DNA of 21,411 bases, taken from the NCBI GenBank assembly GCA_005884255.1, contig VBDL01000039.1, forward strand, positions 1 to 21,411, read 5' to 3'. Positions 1 to 8,430 of the stretch are shown in pieces (the stretch's first letter is position 1; every line of letters starts with the position of its first letter). The notes beneath the pieces are model-generated. The model was not told where the DNA came from. It searched no databases and saw only the letters and a list, made by a program, of their open reading frames with translations. This DNA comes from Betaproteobacteria bacterium (GTDB lineage: Bacteria > Pseudomonadota > Gammaproteobacteria > Burkholderiales > Burkholderiaceae_C). The position numbers and the translations under genes are program-made.

Positions 1-1
1 C

Positions 2-1363
2 GGGCTCGGCTCGTTCCACCGCGCGCACCAGGCGCTGTACATGCAACGCCTGCTCGATGCGGGCGACCACGGCTGGGCACTGGCCGGCGGCAATCTGCGC
101 GCCGACATGGCCGAGACGCTGGCCGCACTGCGCGCGCAAGGCGGCGCGTACACGCTGGAGACGGTGACGCCGGCCGGCGAGCGCGACTACACGCGCATCG
201 AGGCGCTGAAGACCATCGTGCCCTACGAGCCGTCGCTCTCCGGCCTGGTCGAGATCGGCGCCAGCCCCCGCACGCGCATCGTCTCGTTCACCGTCACCGA
301 GGCCGGCTACTACCTCGATGCGCATGACAGGCTCGATCTTTCGTTCGCCGACCTCGCGGCCGACCTGCAGCCCGCGCGCGAGGGCCGCGCCGGCAGCACG
401 ATCTACGGCGCGCTCGTCGCCATCCTGCGCGAGCGCATGCGCCGCAGGGCTGGCCCCGTGACGCTGCTCAACTGCGACAACCTGCGCCACAACGGCGATC
501 GCTCGCGCGCCGGGCTGCTGCAGTTCATCGAGCTCGCCGGCGATGGCGGGCTGCTCGCCTGGGTGCGCGAGCACACCAGCAGCCCCAATGCGATGGTCGA
601 CCGCATCACGCCGCGGCCGACGCCCGATGTCGCCGAGCGCGTGCGCGCGGCCACCGGCTGGGCCGACGCGGCGCCGGTGATGGCCGAACGCTTCATCCAG
701 TGGGTCATCGAGGACCGCTTCATCGCCGGGCGGCCGGAGTGGGAGCGCGTCGGCGTCGAAATGGTCGAGTCGGTCGACCCCTACGAGGAGGCGAAGATCC
801 GCATCCTCAACGCCACGCACAGCTGCATCGCGTGGGCCGGCACGCTGGTGGGCCACGGCTTCATCCACGAAGGCACGCACGATGCCGCGATCCGCCGCTT
901 CGCGTACGACTACGTGAGCGACGACGTGGTCCCCGTGCTGCAGCCGAGCCCCATCGATCTCGCGTCTTATCGCGACGTGGTGCTCGAGCGCTTCGGCAAC
1001 CCCGCCATCCGCGACACCAACCAGCGCGTGGCGATGGACGGCTTCTCGAAGATTCCCGGCTTCATCGCGCCGACGATCCACGAGCGGCTGGCGCGCGGCG
1101 AGGCGATCGCCAGCGTCGCGATGCTGCCGGCGCTGTTCCTCGCCTTCCTGCAGCGCTGGCACGCCGGCACGCTGCCCTATGCGTATCAAGACCAGGCCAT
1201 GGACGCGGACAGTGCGCACGCGATCTGCCGCGACCGCGACCCGGTGGCGGCCTTCTGCGCCAACCCCGTGCTGTGGGGACCACTGGCCGGCGCCCCTCGC
1301 CTCGTGGCGGCGGTGACAGAGGCCACCCAGCGCGTCAACCAATTCATCCAGGAGCATTCATGA
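2..1363 (+). CDS. dalD: D-arabinitol 4-dehydrogenase / mannitol dehydrogenase family protein (5' end outside window)
   Basis: Polyol-specific long-chain dehydrogenase, NAD-dependent, cytoplasmic. The reading frame is open to the window edge: the codons before the first ATG (41) already read GLGSFHRAHQALY, the family's conserved N-terminal segment, so the true start lies upstream and the ATG at 41 is internal. The catalytic pattern K-x4-N-x2-H of this family is visible (Lys codon at 794, Asn at 809, His at 818, in EEAKIRILNATH). A central LLNCDNLRHNG segment also matches the family. The known reaction for close relatives is D-arabinitol to D-xylulose or mannitol to fructose. The xylulokinase three genes downstream favours D-arabinitol, but substrate choice is inference. 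The stop overlaps the next start (ATGA), suggesting translational coupling. A polyol ABC transporter is commonly found upstream of this gene in related operons, but that region is not in view. Confidence 0.9.
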   Translation, partial: GLGSFHRAHQALYMQRLLDAGDHGWALAGGNLRADMAETLAALRAQGGAYTLETVTPAGERDYTRIEALKTIVPYEPSLSGLVEIGASPRTRIVSFTVTEAGYYLDAHDRLDLSFADLAADLQPAREGRAGSTIYGALVAILRERMRRRAGPVTLLNCDNLRHNGDRSRAGLLQFIELAGDGGLLAWVREHTSSPNAMVDRITPRPTPDVAERVRAATGWADAAPVMAERFIQWVIEDRFIAGRPEWERVGVEMVESVDPYEEAKIRILNATHSCIAWAGTLVGHGFIHEGTHDAAIRRFAYDYVSDDVVPVLQPSPIDLASYRDVVLERFGNPAIRDTNQRVAMDGFSKIPGFIAPTIHERLARGEAIASVAMLPALFLAFLQRWHAGTLPYAYQDQAMDADSAHAICRDRDPVAAFCANPVLWGPLAGAPRLVAAVTEATQRVNQFIQEHS

Positions 1364-2145
1364 CCCGACGACTCGAAGGCAAGCACGCGCTGCTCACCGG
1401 CGCCGGCGGCGGCATCGGCCTCGCAGTGGCGCGCGCCTACCTCGAAGCCGGTGCGCGCTGCAGCCTCGTCGATGTGGCGGTCGAGCCCTCACGCGAGTGC
1501 GCTGCGCTGCTCGACGCCCACGCCGAGCGCTGCCACTACCTCGCCGCCGACATCAGCACGCTGGCGCAGATCGATGCGATGCTGCGCGCGGCACAGGCGC
1601 GTTTCGGCCCGGTCGACATCCTCTTCAACAATGCCGCCATGTTCGACATGGCGCCGCTGCTGGACAGCGACGAGGCGATGTACGACAAGCTCTTCGCGGT
1701 GAACGTGAAGGGCGCGTTCTTCGTGATGCAGAAGGTGCTGGCGCAGATGGTCGAGGCCGGCGTGAAGGGCGCGGTCATCAACATGGCGTCGCAGGCCGGC
1801 CGCCGCGGCGAGGCGCTGGTGTCGCACTACTGCGCCAGCAAGGCGGCGGTGATCAGCTACACGCAATCGGCGGCGCTCGCGATGGCGCCGCAAGGCATCC
1901 GCGTCAACGGCATCGCGCCGGGCGTCATCGACACGCCGATGTGGGGCCAGGTCGACGCGCTGTTCGCCAAGTACGAGAATCTGCCGCAAGGCGAGAAGAA
2001 GAAGCGCGTCGGCGAGGCCGTGCCGCTGGGCCGCATGGGCTCGCCGGCCGACCTCTGCGGCGCCGCGATCTTTCTCGCCAGCGACGAGGCCGCCTACGTC
2101 ACCGCGCAGACCTTGAACGTCGACGGCGGCAACGTGATGAGTTGA
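1360..2145 (+). CDS. smoS: Sorbitol / L-iditol 2-dehydrogenase, short-chain dehydrogenase/reductase
   Basis: 261-residue classical SDR that would oxidise a polyol such as sorbitol to fructose (or galactitol to a ketose) with NAD. Visible motifs are the TGAGGGIG dinucleotide-binding loop (residues 13-20), an Asp after the second strand (D38, in LVDVA) that fits NAD rather than NADP, NNAA (90-93), and the catalytic set Ser144, Tyr157 and Lys161 (YCASK). The stretches INMASQAGRRGEALV, KYENLPQGEKK and NVDGGN resemble the SmoS sorbitol dehydrogenase of Rhodobacter as I remember it. The start overlaps the stop of the upstream dehydrogenase by four bases (ATGA), and that gene's last codons carry the Shine-Dalgarno-like CAGGAG. 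Full length, with no defects seen. Exact substrate is uncertain. Confidence 0.9.
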   Translation: MTRRLEGKHALLTGAGGGIGLAVARAYLEAGARCSLVDVAVEPSRECAALLDAHAERCHYLAADISTLAQIDAMLRAAQARFGPVDILFNNAAMFDMAPLLDSDEAMYDKLFAVNVKGAFFVMQKVLAQMVEAGVKGAVINMASQAGRRGEALVSHYCASKAAVISYTQSAALAMAPQGIRVNGIAPGVIDTPMWGQVDALFAKYENLPQGEKKKRVGEAVPLGRMGSPADLCGAAIFLASDEAAYVTAQTLNVDGGNVMS

Positions 2146-2158
2146 AATGAGCTGAACC

Positions 2159-3091
2159 GTGCCCGCACGAAGCCATCTTCCCCGCCAGCTCCGGCCCGAA
2201 CTGGAGCGCGACCTGTCGCGCAGCCCGTCGCTCGGCTACGAGCCGCCGGAGGAGGCGGGCTGGATCCGCTGCCTGGCGCATGGCTTCCCGACGCCGCTGG
2301 CGCGCTGGCACTACCACGACGAATACGAGCTGCACCTGATCGTCGCCACCTCGGGCAAGGCCTTCGTCGGTGACTGGATCGGCCAGTTCCAGCCCGGCCA
2401 TGTGGTGCTCACCGGGCCGCGGCTGCCGCACAACTGGGTGTCGATGGATCTGCCGGAGGGCGGCGTCGCCGAGCGCGACCTGGTGATCCAGTTCGCGCAT
2501 GAGCCGCTGGCGCGCGCCGCCGAAGCGATCCCCGAGCTGGCCGACGTGCTGCCGATGCTCGAGCGTTCGCGCCATGGCATCGAGTTCTTCGGCATGGGCG
2601 AGCGCGCGCAGGCGCACTGGCAGCGCACGAAGGCGGCGCACGGCGTGCAGCGTCTCGCGGCGTTCTGCGCCTACCTCGCCGACCTGTCGGCCAGCACCGA
2701 CTACCGGCTGCTGTCCAGCGTGCAGATGCAGAGCAGCGACGACGATCACTCGCTCGACCAGATCGCCAGCGTCGTCAGCCGCATCACCGATCACCTGTCC
2801 GAACCGCTGTCCGCAGCCGACATCGCGGCCGAGCTGGGCATGAGCGAGAGCCGCTTCAGCCGCTTCTTCCACCGCGCCACCGGCAACACCTTCACCGAGT
2901 TCGTCAACCGCGTACGCATCAACCGCGCCTGCCAGCTGCTGATGGAGTCCGATCGGTTGATCACCGATATCTGCTATGTCGTCGGCTTCAACAACATCGC
3001 GAACTTCAACCGCCGCTTTCGCGACATCAAGGGCATGACGCCGCGCGAGTTCCGCCGCCAGGTCGAAAGCCGCTTCGCCGGGCGAAGCTGA
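2159..3091 (+). CDS. AraC-family transcriptional regulator of the polyol operon
   Basis: 310-residue regulator. The N-terminal half is a cupin-type ligand domain (residues around 45-90, with WHYHDEYELH and a GHVVLTGPRLPHNW segment). The C-terminal 100 residues form the double helix-turn-helix of AraC proteins: ADIAAELGMSESRFSRFFHR for the first and TDICYVVGFNNIANFNRRF followed by KGMTPREFR for the second. The start is taken as GTG at 2159, 13 bases after the sorbitol dehydrogenase stop. The ribosome-binding site is weak, so coupling to the upstream gene is likely. Its stop overlaps the start of xylulokinase by one base (TGATG). Position inside the operon and similarity of arrangement to MtlR-type activators of pseudomonads suggest it activates this polyol operon in response to sugar alcohol. 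That role is inferred from context. Confidence 0.88.
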   Translation: MPARSHLPRQLRPELERDLSRSPSLGYEPPEEAGWIRCLAHGFPTPLARWHYHDEYELHLIVATSGKAFVGDWIGQFQPGHVVLTGPRLPHNWVSMDLPEGGVAERDLVIQFAHEPLARAAEAIPELADVLPMLERSRHGIEFFGMGERAQAHWQRTKAAHGVQRLAAFCAYLADLSASTDYRLLSSVQMQSSDDDHSLDQIASVVSRITDHLSEPLSAADIAAELGMSESRFSRFFHRATGNTFTEFVNRVRINRACQLLMESDRLITDICYVVGFNNIANFNRRFRDIKGMTPREFRRQVESRFAGRS

Positions 3092-4572
3092 TGTATTTGG
3101 GCATCGATCTCGGCACCTCCGGCGTGAAGGTGCTGCTGCTCGACGATGCGCACAGCGTCATCGCGGTGGCCGATGCGCCGCTGCAGGTGTCGCGCCCGCA
3201 GCCGCTGTGGAGCGAACAGCATCCGCATCAATGGTGGGATGCGCTCGAGGCGGCGATGCGGCAGCTGCACACGCTCGCGCCGCAGGCACTGCCGGCGGTG
3301 CGCGCGATCGGCCTGTCGGGCCAGATGCACGGGGCGGTGCTACTCGACGCGACGGGCGAGGTGCTGCGCCCCGCGATCCTGTGGAACGACGGCCGCGCCG
3401 CCGACGCCTGCGCCGAGCTGGAGGCCGCGGTGCCGGCGTCGCGGCGCATCACCGGCAATCTCGCGATGCCCGGCTTCACGGCGCCCAAGCTGCTGTGGCT
3501 GCGCCGCCATGAGCCGCAGGTTTTTGCCGCGACGCGCACCGTGCTGCTACCGAAGGACTGGCTGCGCTGGCGCATGACGGGCGAGGCGATCAGCGACATG
3601 TCCGACGCATCGGGCACCTTGTGGCTCGACGTCGCCGCGCGGCGCTGGAGCGAGGCGATGCTCGATGCCTGCGGCCTTTGCCTGCAGCACATGCCGCGGC
3701 TCGTCGAAGGCAGCCAGCCGGCGGGCGCACTGCGCGCCGACGTGGCACGCGCGTGGGGGCTGCGCCCGGGCATCGCGATCGCCGGGGGCGGCGGCGACAA
3801 CGCCGCCAGCGCGATCGGCATCGGCGCCTTGCGCGCCGGCGAGGGCTTCGTGTCGCTCGGCACCTCGGGCGTCGTGTTCGAGGTGCTCGACGCCTTCCGC
3901 TGCCGGCCGGAGCGCGCCGTGCATGCCTTCGCTCACGCCGTGCCCGGCCGCTGGCACCTGATGGCGGTGATGCTCAGCGCGGCCAGCGCCTTGAGCTGGG
4001 CCACACGGCTCACCGGAGCGCGCAACGAGGGCGAGCTGAGCGCGGCGGCCGCGACGCTCGATGCCGCGCGGCGCCAGCGCGCGCCGCTCTTCCTGCCCTA
4101 TCTCGGCGGCGAGCGCACCCCGCACAACGATGCGCAGGCGAGCGCCATGCTCGCCGGCCTGCGCCATGAGCACGACAGCGCCGACATCGGCTATGCGGTG
4201 ATGGAGGGCGTGGCCTTCGGCCTGGCGGACGGGCTGGCCGCGATGCACGAGGGCGCGACCGACGCGCCGACGGGGCCGCTGTCGCTCGTCGGCGGCGGTG
4301 CGCGCAGCGACGCGTGGGCCCAGCTGATTGCTTCGGCGCTCGGCCGCACGCTCATGCGCCAAGCCGATGCGCATGCCGCGGCCGCCGTCGGCGCGGCGCG
4401 GCTGGCCTGGCTGGCCGATGGCGGCACGGAAAGCGTCGTGTGCCGCGAGCCATCGCCGGGCCGGCGCTTCGAGCCGCGGGCCGACGAGGCTGCCCTGCTG
4501 CAGCCGAGGTATCAGCGCTTTCGCGCGCTGTACCCCACCTACGCCAGCCCGTCGGCTTCCGCCTCGGCATAG
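3091..4572 (+). CDS. xylB: Xylulokinase (FGGY carbohydrate kinase)
   Basis: 493-residue FGGY kinase that phosphorylates D-xylulose to D-xylulose 5-phosphate, feeding the pentose phosphate pathway. Visible features are the N-terminal nucleotide-binding DLGTSG (residues 6-11), the substrate-side GLSGQMHG (74-81), WNDGRA (98-103), SDASGT (171-176) and GGGGDNAASAIG, whose Asp236 matches the catalytic base of bacterial XylB. The C-terminal phosphate-binding part reads LVGGGARSDAWAQLIA. Length is normal for the family (about 480-500). It starts within the AraC gene's stop codon and completes the route polyol, ketose, ketose phosphate begun by the two dehydrogenases. Its last 34 bases overlap the end of a convergent small gene on the other strand. 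Confidence 0.94.
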   Translation: MYLGIDLGTSGVKVLLLDDAHSVIAVADAPLQVSRPQPLWSEQHPHQWWDALEAAMRQLHTLAPQALPAVRAIGLSGQMHGAVLLDATGEVLRPAILWNDGRAADACAELEAAVPASRRITGNLAMPGFTAPKLLWLRRHEPQVFAATRTVLLPKDWLRWRMTGEAISDMSDASGTLWLDVAARRWSEAMLDACGLCLQHMPRLVEGSQPAGALRADVARAWGLRPGIAIAGGGGDNAASAIGIGALRAGEGFVSLGTSGVVFEVLDAFRCRPERAVHAFAHAVPGRWHLMAVMLSAASALSWATRLTGARNEGELSAAAATLDAARRQRAPLFLPYLGGERTPHNDAQASAMLAGLRHEHDSADIGYAVMEGVAFGLADGLAAMHEGATDAPTGPLSLVGGGARSDAWAQLIASALGRTLMRQADAHAAAAVGAARLAWLADGGTESVVCREPSPGRRFEPRADEAALLQPRYQRFRALYPTYASPSASASA

Positions 4573-4784
4573 CTGCGCACGATGCGGTAGCCCAGCGCCA
4601 CGGCCTCCTCGATGCTGATCACGGGCGCCTCGAACAGCCGCCGCAGCGCCGGCTCCGCGCGCAGCAAGGACACCGTGATGGCGATGTGCTGCGTCGGGCT
4701 GCCGTCGTTCAGCGCATAGGTGCTGCGCCCGAGCACAAGGCGGCAGGTGGAGAGTCCGACGGCATGCTGCTTGTAGGGTGACAT
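4539..4784 (-). CDS. Small conserved-looking hypothetical protein (81 aa)
   Basis: I do not recognise this gene. It encodes 81 residues starting MSPYKQHAVGLSTCRLVLGR and ending YAEAEADGLA. No transmembrane segment, signal peptide or known motif is apparent; the middle (SPTQHIAITVSLLRAEPALRRLF) looks like a strand followed by a helix, and the protein is compact and soluble in character. The ATG at 4784 is preferred over an in-frame upstream ATG at 4859 because a GAGG ribosome-binding sequence lies about 9-12 bases before it. It converges on xylulokinase and overlaps its 3' end by 34 bases, and it is divergent from the EF-hand gene. The composition is not the Arg/His-rich pattern typical of antisense shadow frames, which supports it as a real gene. 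Confidence 0.6.
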   Translation of the reverse strand: MSPYKQHAVGLSTCRLVLGRSTYALNDGSPTQHIAITVSLLRAEPALRRLFEAPVISIEEAVALGYRIVRSYAEAEADGLA

Positions 4785-4938
4785 GGTATTTCTGCCTCGC
4801 GCATGCGTGATGGGCATTCGGCATGCCGCGTGGGCCCCGCTCGGATGTAACGCGAGCAACGCCCGGCAAGAGCGCTGGCCTCATGCCGCCACGGCGGGTG
4901 CAATGGCACCTCGTTCAACTCAACGAGGACGTTCACCG

Positions 4939-5259
4939 ATGACGCAAGTTCGCTCTCTCGACCTTTCTCTCATCCGTCGCGCCCGTCAGATCATTGCGGT
5001 CAGCGCGGCCGGGTTCGCCATCGCCAGCGCTGCCTTTGCGCAGACGCCAGCCACGACACCGTCGGGCCCCTCCGACGCTGCCACGGCCGCGCAAAGCGCC
5101 TTCAAGCGCATGGACGCCAACAAGGACGGCAAGCTGTCCAAGGAAGAGGCTTCACGCAATCCCAGCGTGGCCGCCAAGTTCGACGCCTGGGACCAGGACA
5201 AGGATGGCTCGCTGAGCCTGGACGAGTTCACGGCCGGCTACGGCGCCGCCGCTAAATAG
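4939..5259 (+). CDS. Secreted EF-hand calcium-binding protein
   Basis: 106-residue protein with an N-terminal signal peptide: charged residues RR at 13-14, a hydrophobic stretch to about residue 33, and a likely signal peptidase I site after AFA (34/35). The mature part has two canonical EF-hand loops, DANKDGKLSKEE (59-70) and DQDKDGSLSLDE (85-96), each with acidic or polar ligands at positions 1, 3, 5 and 12 and Gly at 6. It is therefore expected to bind Ca2+ in the periplasm or outside the cell. The ATG at 4939 is chosen because ACGAGGA sits about 8-14 bases upstream and the signal peptide begins there; the frame also runs open further upstream without coding character. Function beyond calcium binding is unknown. 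It is monocistronic in appearance. Confidence 0.85.
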   Translation: MTQVRSLDLSLIRRARQIIAVSAAGFAIASAAFAQTPATTPSGPSDAATAAQSAFKRMDANKDGKLSKEEASRNPSVAAKFDAWDQDKDGSLSLDEFTAGYGAAAK

Positions 5260-5266
5260 CGCACCA

Positions 5267-5289
5267 GGCGACCGCTGACACGGGTCGCC
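5267..5289 (+). other. Stem-loop in the leader region between EF-hand gene and ABC permease
   Basis: GGCGACC (5267-5273) pairs perfectly with GGTCGCC (5283-5289) across a 9-base loop. It lies 8 bases after the EF-hand stop codon and upstream of a second, stronger hairpin. There is no following T run, so a classical Rho-independent terminator is not supported. Confidence 0.5.
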
Positions 5290-5310
5290 GACACATTCAC
5301 GTGGCATCAT

Positions 5311-5343
5311 CGCCGCCGCTTCGGATTGGCCGAAGCGGCGGCG
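5311..5343 (+). promoter_or_regulatory. Perfect 14-bp hairpin abutting the permease start codon
   Basis: CGCCGCCGCTTCGG (5311-5324) is exactly complementary to CCGAAGCGGCGGCG (5330-5343) with a 5-base loop ATTGG. The right arm ends one base before the permease ATG at 5345. No Shine-Dalgarno sequence is available outside the stem, so the structure would bury the ribosome-landing site. No T tract follows. It could act as translational control, an mRNA-stability element or a protein-binding site, or the annotated start could be wrong. Confidence 0.6.
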
Positions 5344-5344
5344 A

Positions 5345-7075
5345 ATGCGCAACGATCAACAATTCTTCTCCCGGCCGGCGGTCGAAGCCGGCGGCAGGCG
5401 CTGGGACTGGGCGGTGCTGCCGCTCATGCTCGCGCTGCTGGTCGTCATCGCCTATGGCGCGTCGCAGATGGCGCGGCCGTATCGGCTCGGCGACGCGCTG
5501 CCGCTGTCCCTCGACCCGGCGTACCTGCCTTACTACCTGCTGCGCACGACGCTGCGCATGTTCGCGGCGCTGGCCGCGTCGCTGATCTTCAGCTGCCTGT
5601 TCGCGGTGCTCGCGGCCAAGTACCGCGCGGCCGAGCGCGTGCTGGTGCCGCTGCTGGACATCCTGCAGTCCATTCCCATCCTCGGCTTCCTGTCGATCAC
5701 CGTCACCGGCTTCATCGCGCTGTTCCCCGGCAACCTGTTCGGCGTCGAATGCGCGGCGATCTTCGCGATCTTCACGTCGCAGGCCTGGAACATGGCGTTC
5801 AGCCTGTACCAGTCGCTGCGCACCGTGCCCGCCGAGCTGCACGAGGCGGCGCGCGTGTTCCAGCTCTCCGGCTGGCAGCGCTTCTGGCGCCTGGAGCTGC
5901 CCTTCGCCATGCCGGGGCTGCTGTGGAACATGATGATGTCGATGTCCGGCGGCTGGTTCTTCGTCGTCGCCTCGGAGGCGATCTCGGTGGCCGACCAGAG
6001 CATCAAGCTGCCCGGCATCGGGTCCTACATCGCGCTGGCCATCGAGGCGAAGAACCTGGCCGCCATCGGCTGGGCCATCGGCGCGATGCTGCTGGGCATC
6101 CTGCTGTACGACCAGCTGTTCTTCCGCCCGCTGGTCGCCTGGGCCGACAAGTTCCGCTTCGAGGAAAGCGGCAGCGAGGCCGTGCCGTCGTCCTGGCTGC
6201 TCGGCTGGCTGCGCCGCACCGAGCGCATTCGTGCGCTGGCCGACTGGGCGGTGCGCCAGCTCGAGCGCAGCCTGCTGTGGTTTCGCCTGCCCCATGACGG
6301 CACGTCGATCCGCGCGCGGCCGCGGCGCGCGGCGCTGCCGCTGCAGCGCGCCTGGGATGCGCTGGTCGCAGCCGCGGTGCTGCTCGCCATCTGGCGCCTC
6401 GTCACCTTCGTGCACAGCGAGGTCGGCTGGCACGAGGTCGGCCACGTGGCCGTGCTCGGCCTGTACACGCTGACCCGCGTGCTGGTGCTCATCACGCTGG
6501 CGGCGCTGGTGTGGGTGCCGGTGGGCGTGTGGATCGGCATGAACCCGCGCTGGTCCGGCCGGCTGCAGGCGGTGGCGCAATTCCTCGCCGCCTTCCCCGC
6601 CAACCTGATGTTCCCGGTGGCGGTGGTGCTCATCGTGCACTGGCATCTCAACCCGAACATCTGGCTGTCGCCGCTGATGGTCTTCGGCACGCAGTGGTAC
6701 ATCCTCTTCAACGTGATCGCCGGCGCGTCCAGCGTGCCCACCGAGCTGCGCTATGCGGCGCAGAATCTGGGCGTCACGGGGTGGCTGAAGTGGAAGCGCT
6801 ATCTCTTGCCGGCGGTGTTCCCGAGCTTCGTCACCGGCGCCATCACCGCCAGCGGCGGCTCGTGGAACGCGAGCATCGTCAGCGAATACGTCAGCTGGGG
6901 CAGCACCACCTTGCAGGCTGAAGGCTTGGGGCAGTACATCGCGCACATGACGGCGATCGGCGACTTTCCGCGCATCGCCTTGGGCATCGGCGTGATGAGC
7001 GTGTTCGTGATGGGCTTGAACCACCTGGTCTGGCGGCGCCTGTATCGGCTGGCCGAAGACCGCATGCATTTCTGA
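5345..7075 (+). CDS. ABC transporter permease, two fused NitT/TauT-type membrane domains
   Basis: 576-residue inner-membrane protein made of two consecutive binding-protein-dependent permease domains. Each half carries the EAA loop that docks onto the ATPase: ELHEAARVFQLSGW starting near residue 164 and ELRYAAQNLGVTGW near residue 467. Hydrophobic segments fill residues about 22-45, 70-300 and 355-570, and a charged, Arg-rich linker (about 285-350) joins the halves. The fused arrangement supplies both membrane subunits of the transporter in one chain. The ATPase follows 9 bases after the stop. No substrate-binding protein is encoded nearby, so the substrate cannot be deduced. The ATG at 5345 is the first ATG after an in-frame stop at 5276 but lacks a visible ribosome-binding site because a perfect hairpin occupies that position; a downstream start (for example GTG near the first membrane segment) is possible. 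Confidence 0.9.
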   Translation: MRNDQQFFSRPAVEAGGRRWDWAVLPLMLALLVVIAYGASQMARPYRLGDALPLSLDPAYLPYYLLRTTLRMFAALAASLIFSCLFAVLAAKYRAAERVLVPLLDILQSIPILGFLSITVTGFIALFPGNLFGVECAAIFAIFTSQAWNMAFSLYQSLRTVPAELHEAARVFQLSGWQRFWRLELPFAMPGLLWNMMMSMSGGWFFVVASEAISVADQSIKLPGIGSYIALAIEAKNLAAIGWAIGAMLLGILLYDQLFFRPLVAWADKFRFEESGSEAVPSSWLLGWLRRTERIRALADWAVRQLERSLLWFRLPHDGTSIRARPRRAALPLQRAWDALVAAAVLLAIWRLVTFVHSEVGWHEVGHVAVLGLYTLTRVLVLITLAALVWVPVGVWIGMNPRWSGRLQAVAQFLAAFPANLMFPVAVVLIVHWHLNPNIWLSPLMVFGTQWYILFNVIAGASSVPTELRYAAQNLGVTGWLKWKRYLLPAVFPSFVTGAITASGGSWNASIVSEYVSWGSTTLQAEGLGQYIAHMTAIGDFPRIALGIGVMSVFVMGLNHLVWRRLYRLAEDRMHF

Positions 7076-7084
7076 AGGGCGCGC

Positions 7085-8401
7085 ATGGCACAGGCAATCA
7101 TCGAACTGCGCGAGATCGGCAAGACCTTCCGCTCGGCCGACGGCAGCGCGCGCCCGGTGCTCGAGGGGGTGGACTTCAGCCTGCGCGAGGGCGAGATCGT
7201 CGCGATGCTGGGGCCCTCGGGCTCGGGCAAGAGCACGGTGCTGCGCCTGATGGCCGGGCTGATCCGCGCCGACCAGGGCGCCGTGCGCTATCGCGGCCAG
7301 CCGCTGCACGGCCCGGCGCGCGGCATCAGCATGGTGTTCCAGTCCTTCGCGCTGTTCCCGTGGCTGACGGTGCAGCAGAACGTCGAGCTCGGGCTCGAGG
7401 CGCGCGGCGTGGCCCGCGAAGAGCGGGCGCGCCGCGCCGAAGACGCGATCGCATTGATCGGCCTGGCCGGCTTCGAGGGCGCGCTGCCGCGCGAGCTCTC
7501 CGGCGGCATGCGCCAGCGCGTGGGCATCGCGCGGGCGCTGGTCACCGAGCCCGATGTGCTGCTGATGGACGAGGCCTTCTCGGCGCTGGACGTGCTCACC
7601 GGCGAGCGCCTGCGCGAAGACATCCTCAAGCTGTGGCGCAGCGGCACGATGCCGACCAAGGCCATGCTCGTCGTCTCGCACAACATCGAGGAGGCCGTGG
7701 TGATGGCCGACCGCGTGCTCGTGTTCGGCAGCGACCCGGGCCGCGTGCGCTTCCAGCTCGCGGTGCAGTTGCCGCGCCCTCGCGACCCCGACAGCGTGGA
7801 GGTGCGGGCGCTGATCGACGAGGTCTATGCACTGATGACCGCCGGTGCAGTGCGCGCCGCTCGCCCCGGCGAGGAGCCCGAGCGCGCGTACCTCACCGAC
7901 CGCCTGCCCGAGGCCGACGTGGCGCGCATGGACGGGCTGCTGGAGCTGCTCGTCGATGAGCCCTTCAACGGCCACGCCGACCTGCCGCAGCTGGTCGAGG
8001 AGTCCGAGCTCACCGACAGCGAGATGCTGCCGGTGGCGCACGCGCTGGCGCTGCTGCGGCTGGCTCAGCTCGATCGCGGCGACTTGCACATCACGCCGCT
8101 CGGCCGCCGTTATGCCGGGGGCGAGCATGCGCTGCGCCACGAGATCTTCGGCCAGCAGCTGCTCACGCATGTGCCGCTGGCCGCGCACATCCGCCACAGC
8201 CTGGAGCAGGAGCCCTCGGGCGAGCTGAGCGACAAGCCCTTCCTGCGCCTGCTCAGCGAGCACCTCGATGCCACTGAAGCCGAGCGTGTGCTCAACACGG
8301 CCATCGAATGGGGCCGCCACGGCGAGGTCTACGAGTACGACTACAACACCGGGCTGATCCACCTGCCCGAGGGCGCAGAAGACGCCGAGGCCGCGGAATG
8401 A
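7085..8401 (+). CDS. ABC transporter ATP-binding protein with C-terminal AAA-associated domain
   Basis: 438-residue ATPase of the nitrate/sulfonate/taurine type. Residues 1-about 245 form the nucleotide-binding domain: Walker A GPSGSGKST (43-51), Q-loop Gln86, signature LSGGM (138-142), Walker B VLLMDE (158-163) and switch His199. The remaining roughly 170 residues form a separate domain resembling the AAA-associated C-terminal domain found on some nitrate-type ATPases; it starts around YLTDRLPEADVARMDGLLELL and contains predicted helices with a winged-helix feel. It is probably regulatory or ligand-sensing rather than catalytic. A GAAGGG ribosome-binding sequence lies about 4-9 bases before the ATG, and spacing to the permease implies co-transcription. 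It powers the fused permease upstream; the substrate is unknown. Confidence 0.92.
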   Translation: MAQAIIELREIGKTFRSADGSARPVLEGVDFSLREGEIVAMLGPSGSGKSTVLRLMAGLIRADQGAVRYRGQPLHGPARGISMVFQSFALFPWLTVQQNVELGLEARGVAREERARRAEDAIALIGLAGFEGALPRELSGGMRQRVGIARALVTEPDVLLMDEAFSALDVLTGERLREDILKLWRSGTMPTKAMLVVSHNIEEAVVMADRVLVFGSDPGRVRFQLAVQLPRPRDPDSVEVRALIDEVYALMTAGAVRAARPGEEPERAYLTDRLPEADVARMDGLLELLVDEPFNGHADLPQLVEESELTDSEMLPVAHALALLRLAQLDRGDLHITPLGRRYAGGEHALRHEIFGQQLLTHVPLAAHIRHSLEQEPSGELSDKPFLRLLSEHLDATEAERVLNTAIEWGRHGEVYEYDYNTGLIHLPEGAEDAEAAE

Positions 8402-8430
8402 GGTGCGGCTGCAATCGCGAGGAGATGGCC

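Noticed and set aside
3547..4884. 445-codon minus-strand open frame opposite xylulokinase
   Set aside because: Antisense to a clear FGGY kinase, with low-complexity Arg/Ala/His composition and no motif.
4783..4938. Upstream extension of the EF-hand protein to ATG 4783
   Set aside because: The ATG at 4939 has a good ribosome-binding site and begins a standard signal peptide; the extension would bury it behind about 50 residues without coding character.
5311..5343. Rho-independent terminator for the EF-hand gene
   Set aside because: The stem is strong but there is no T run after it, and it runs directly into the permease start codon.
5260..5344. Possible manganese (yybP-ykoY) riboswitch before the transporter
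   Set aside because: Considered because OprB-like porins can serve manganese uptake, but the conserved riboswitch core sequences are not visible and the leader is too short.
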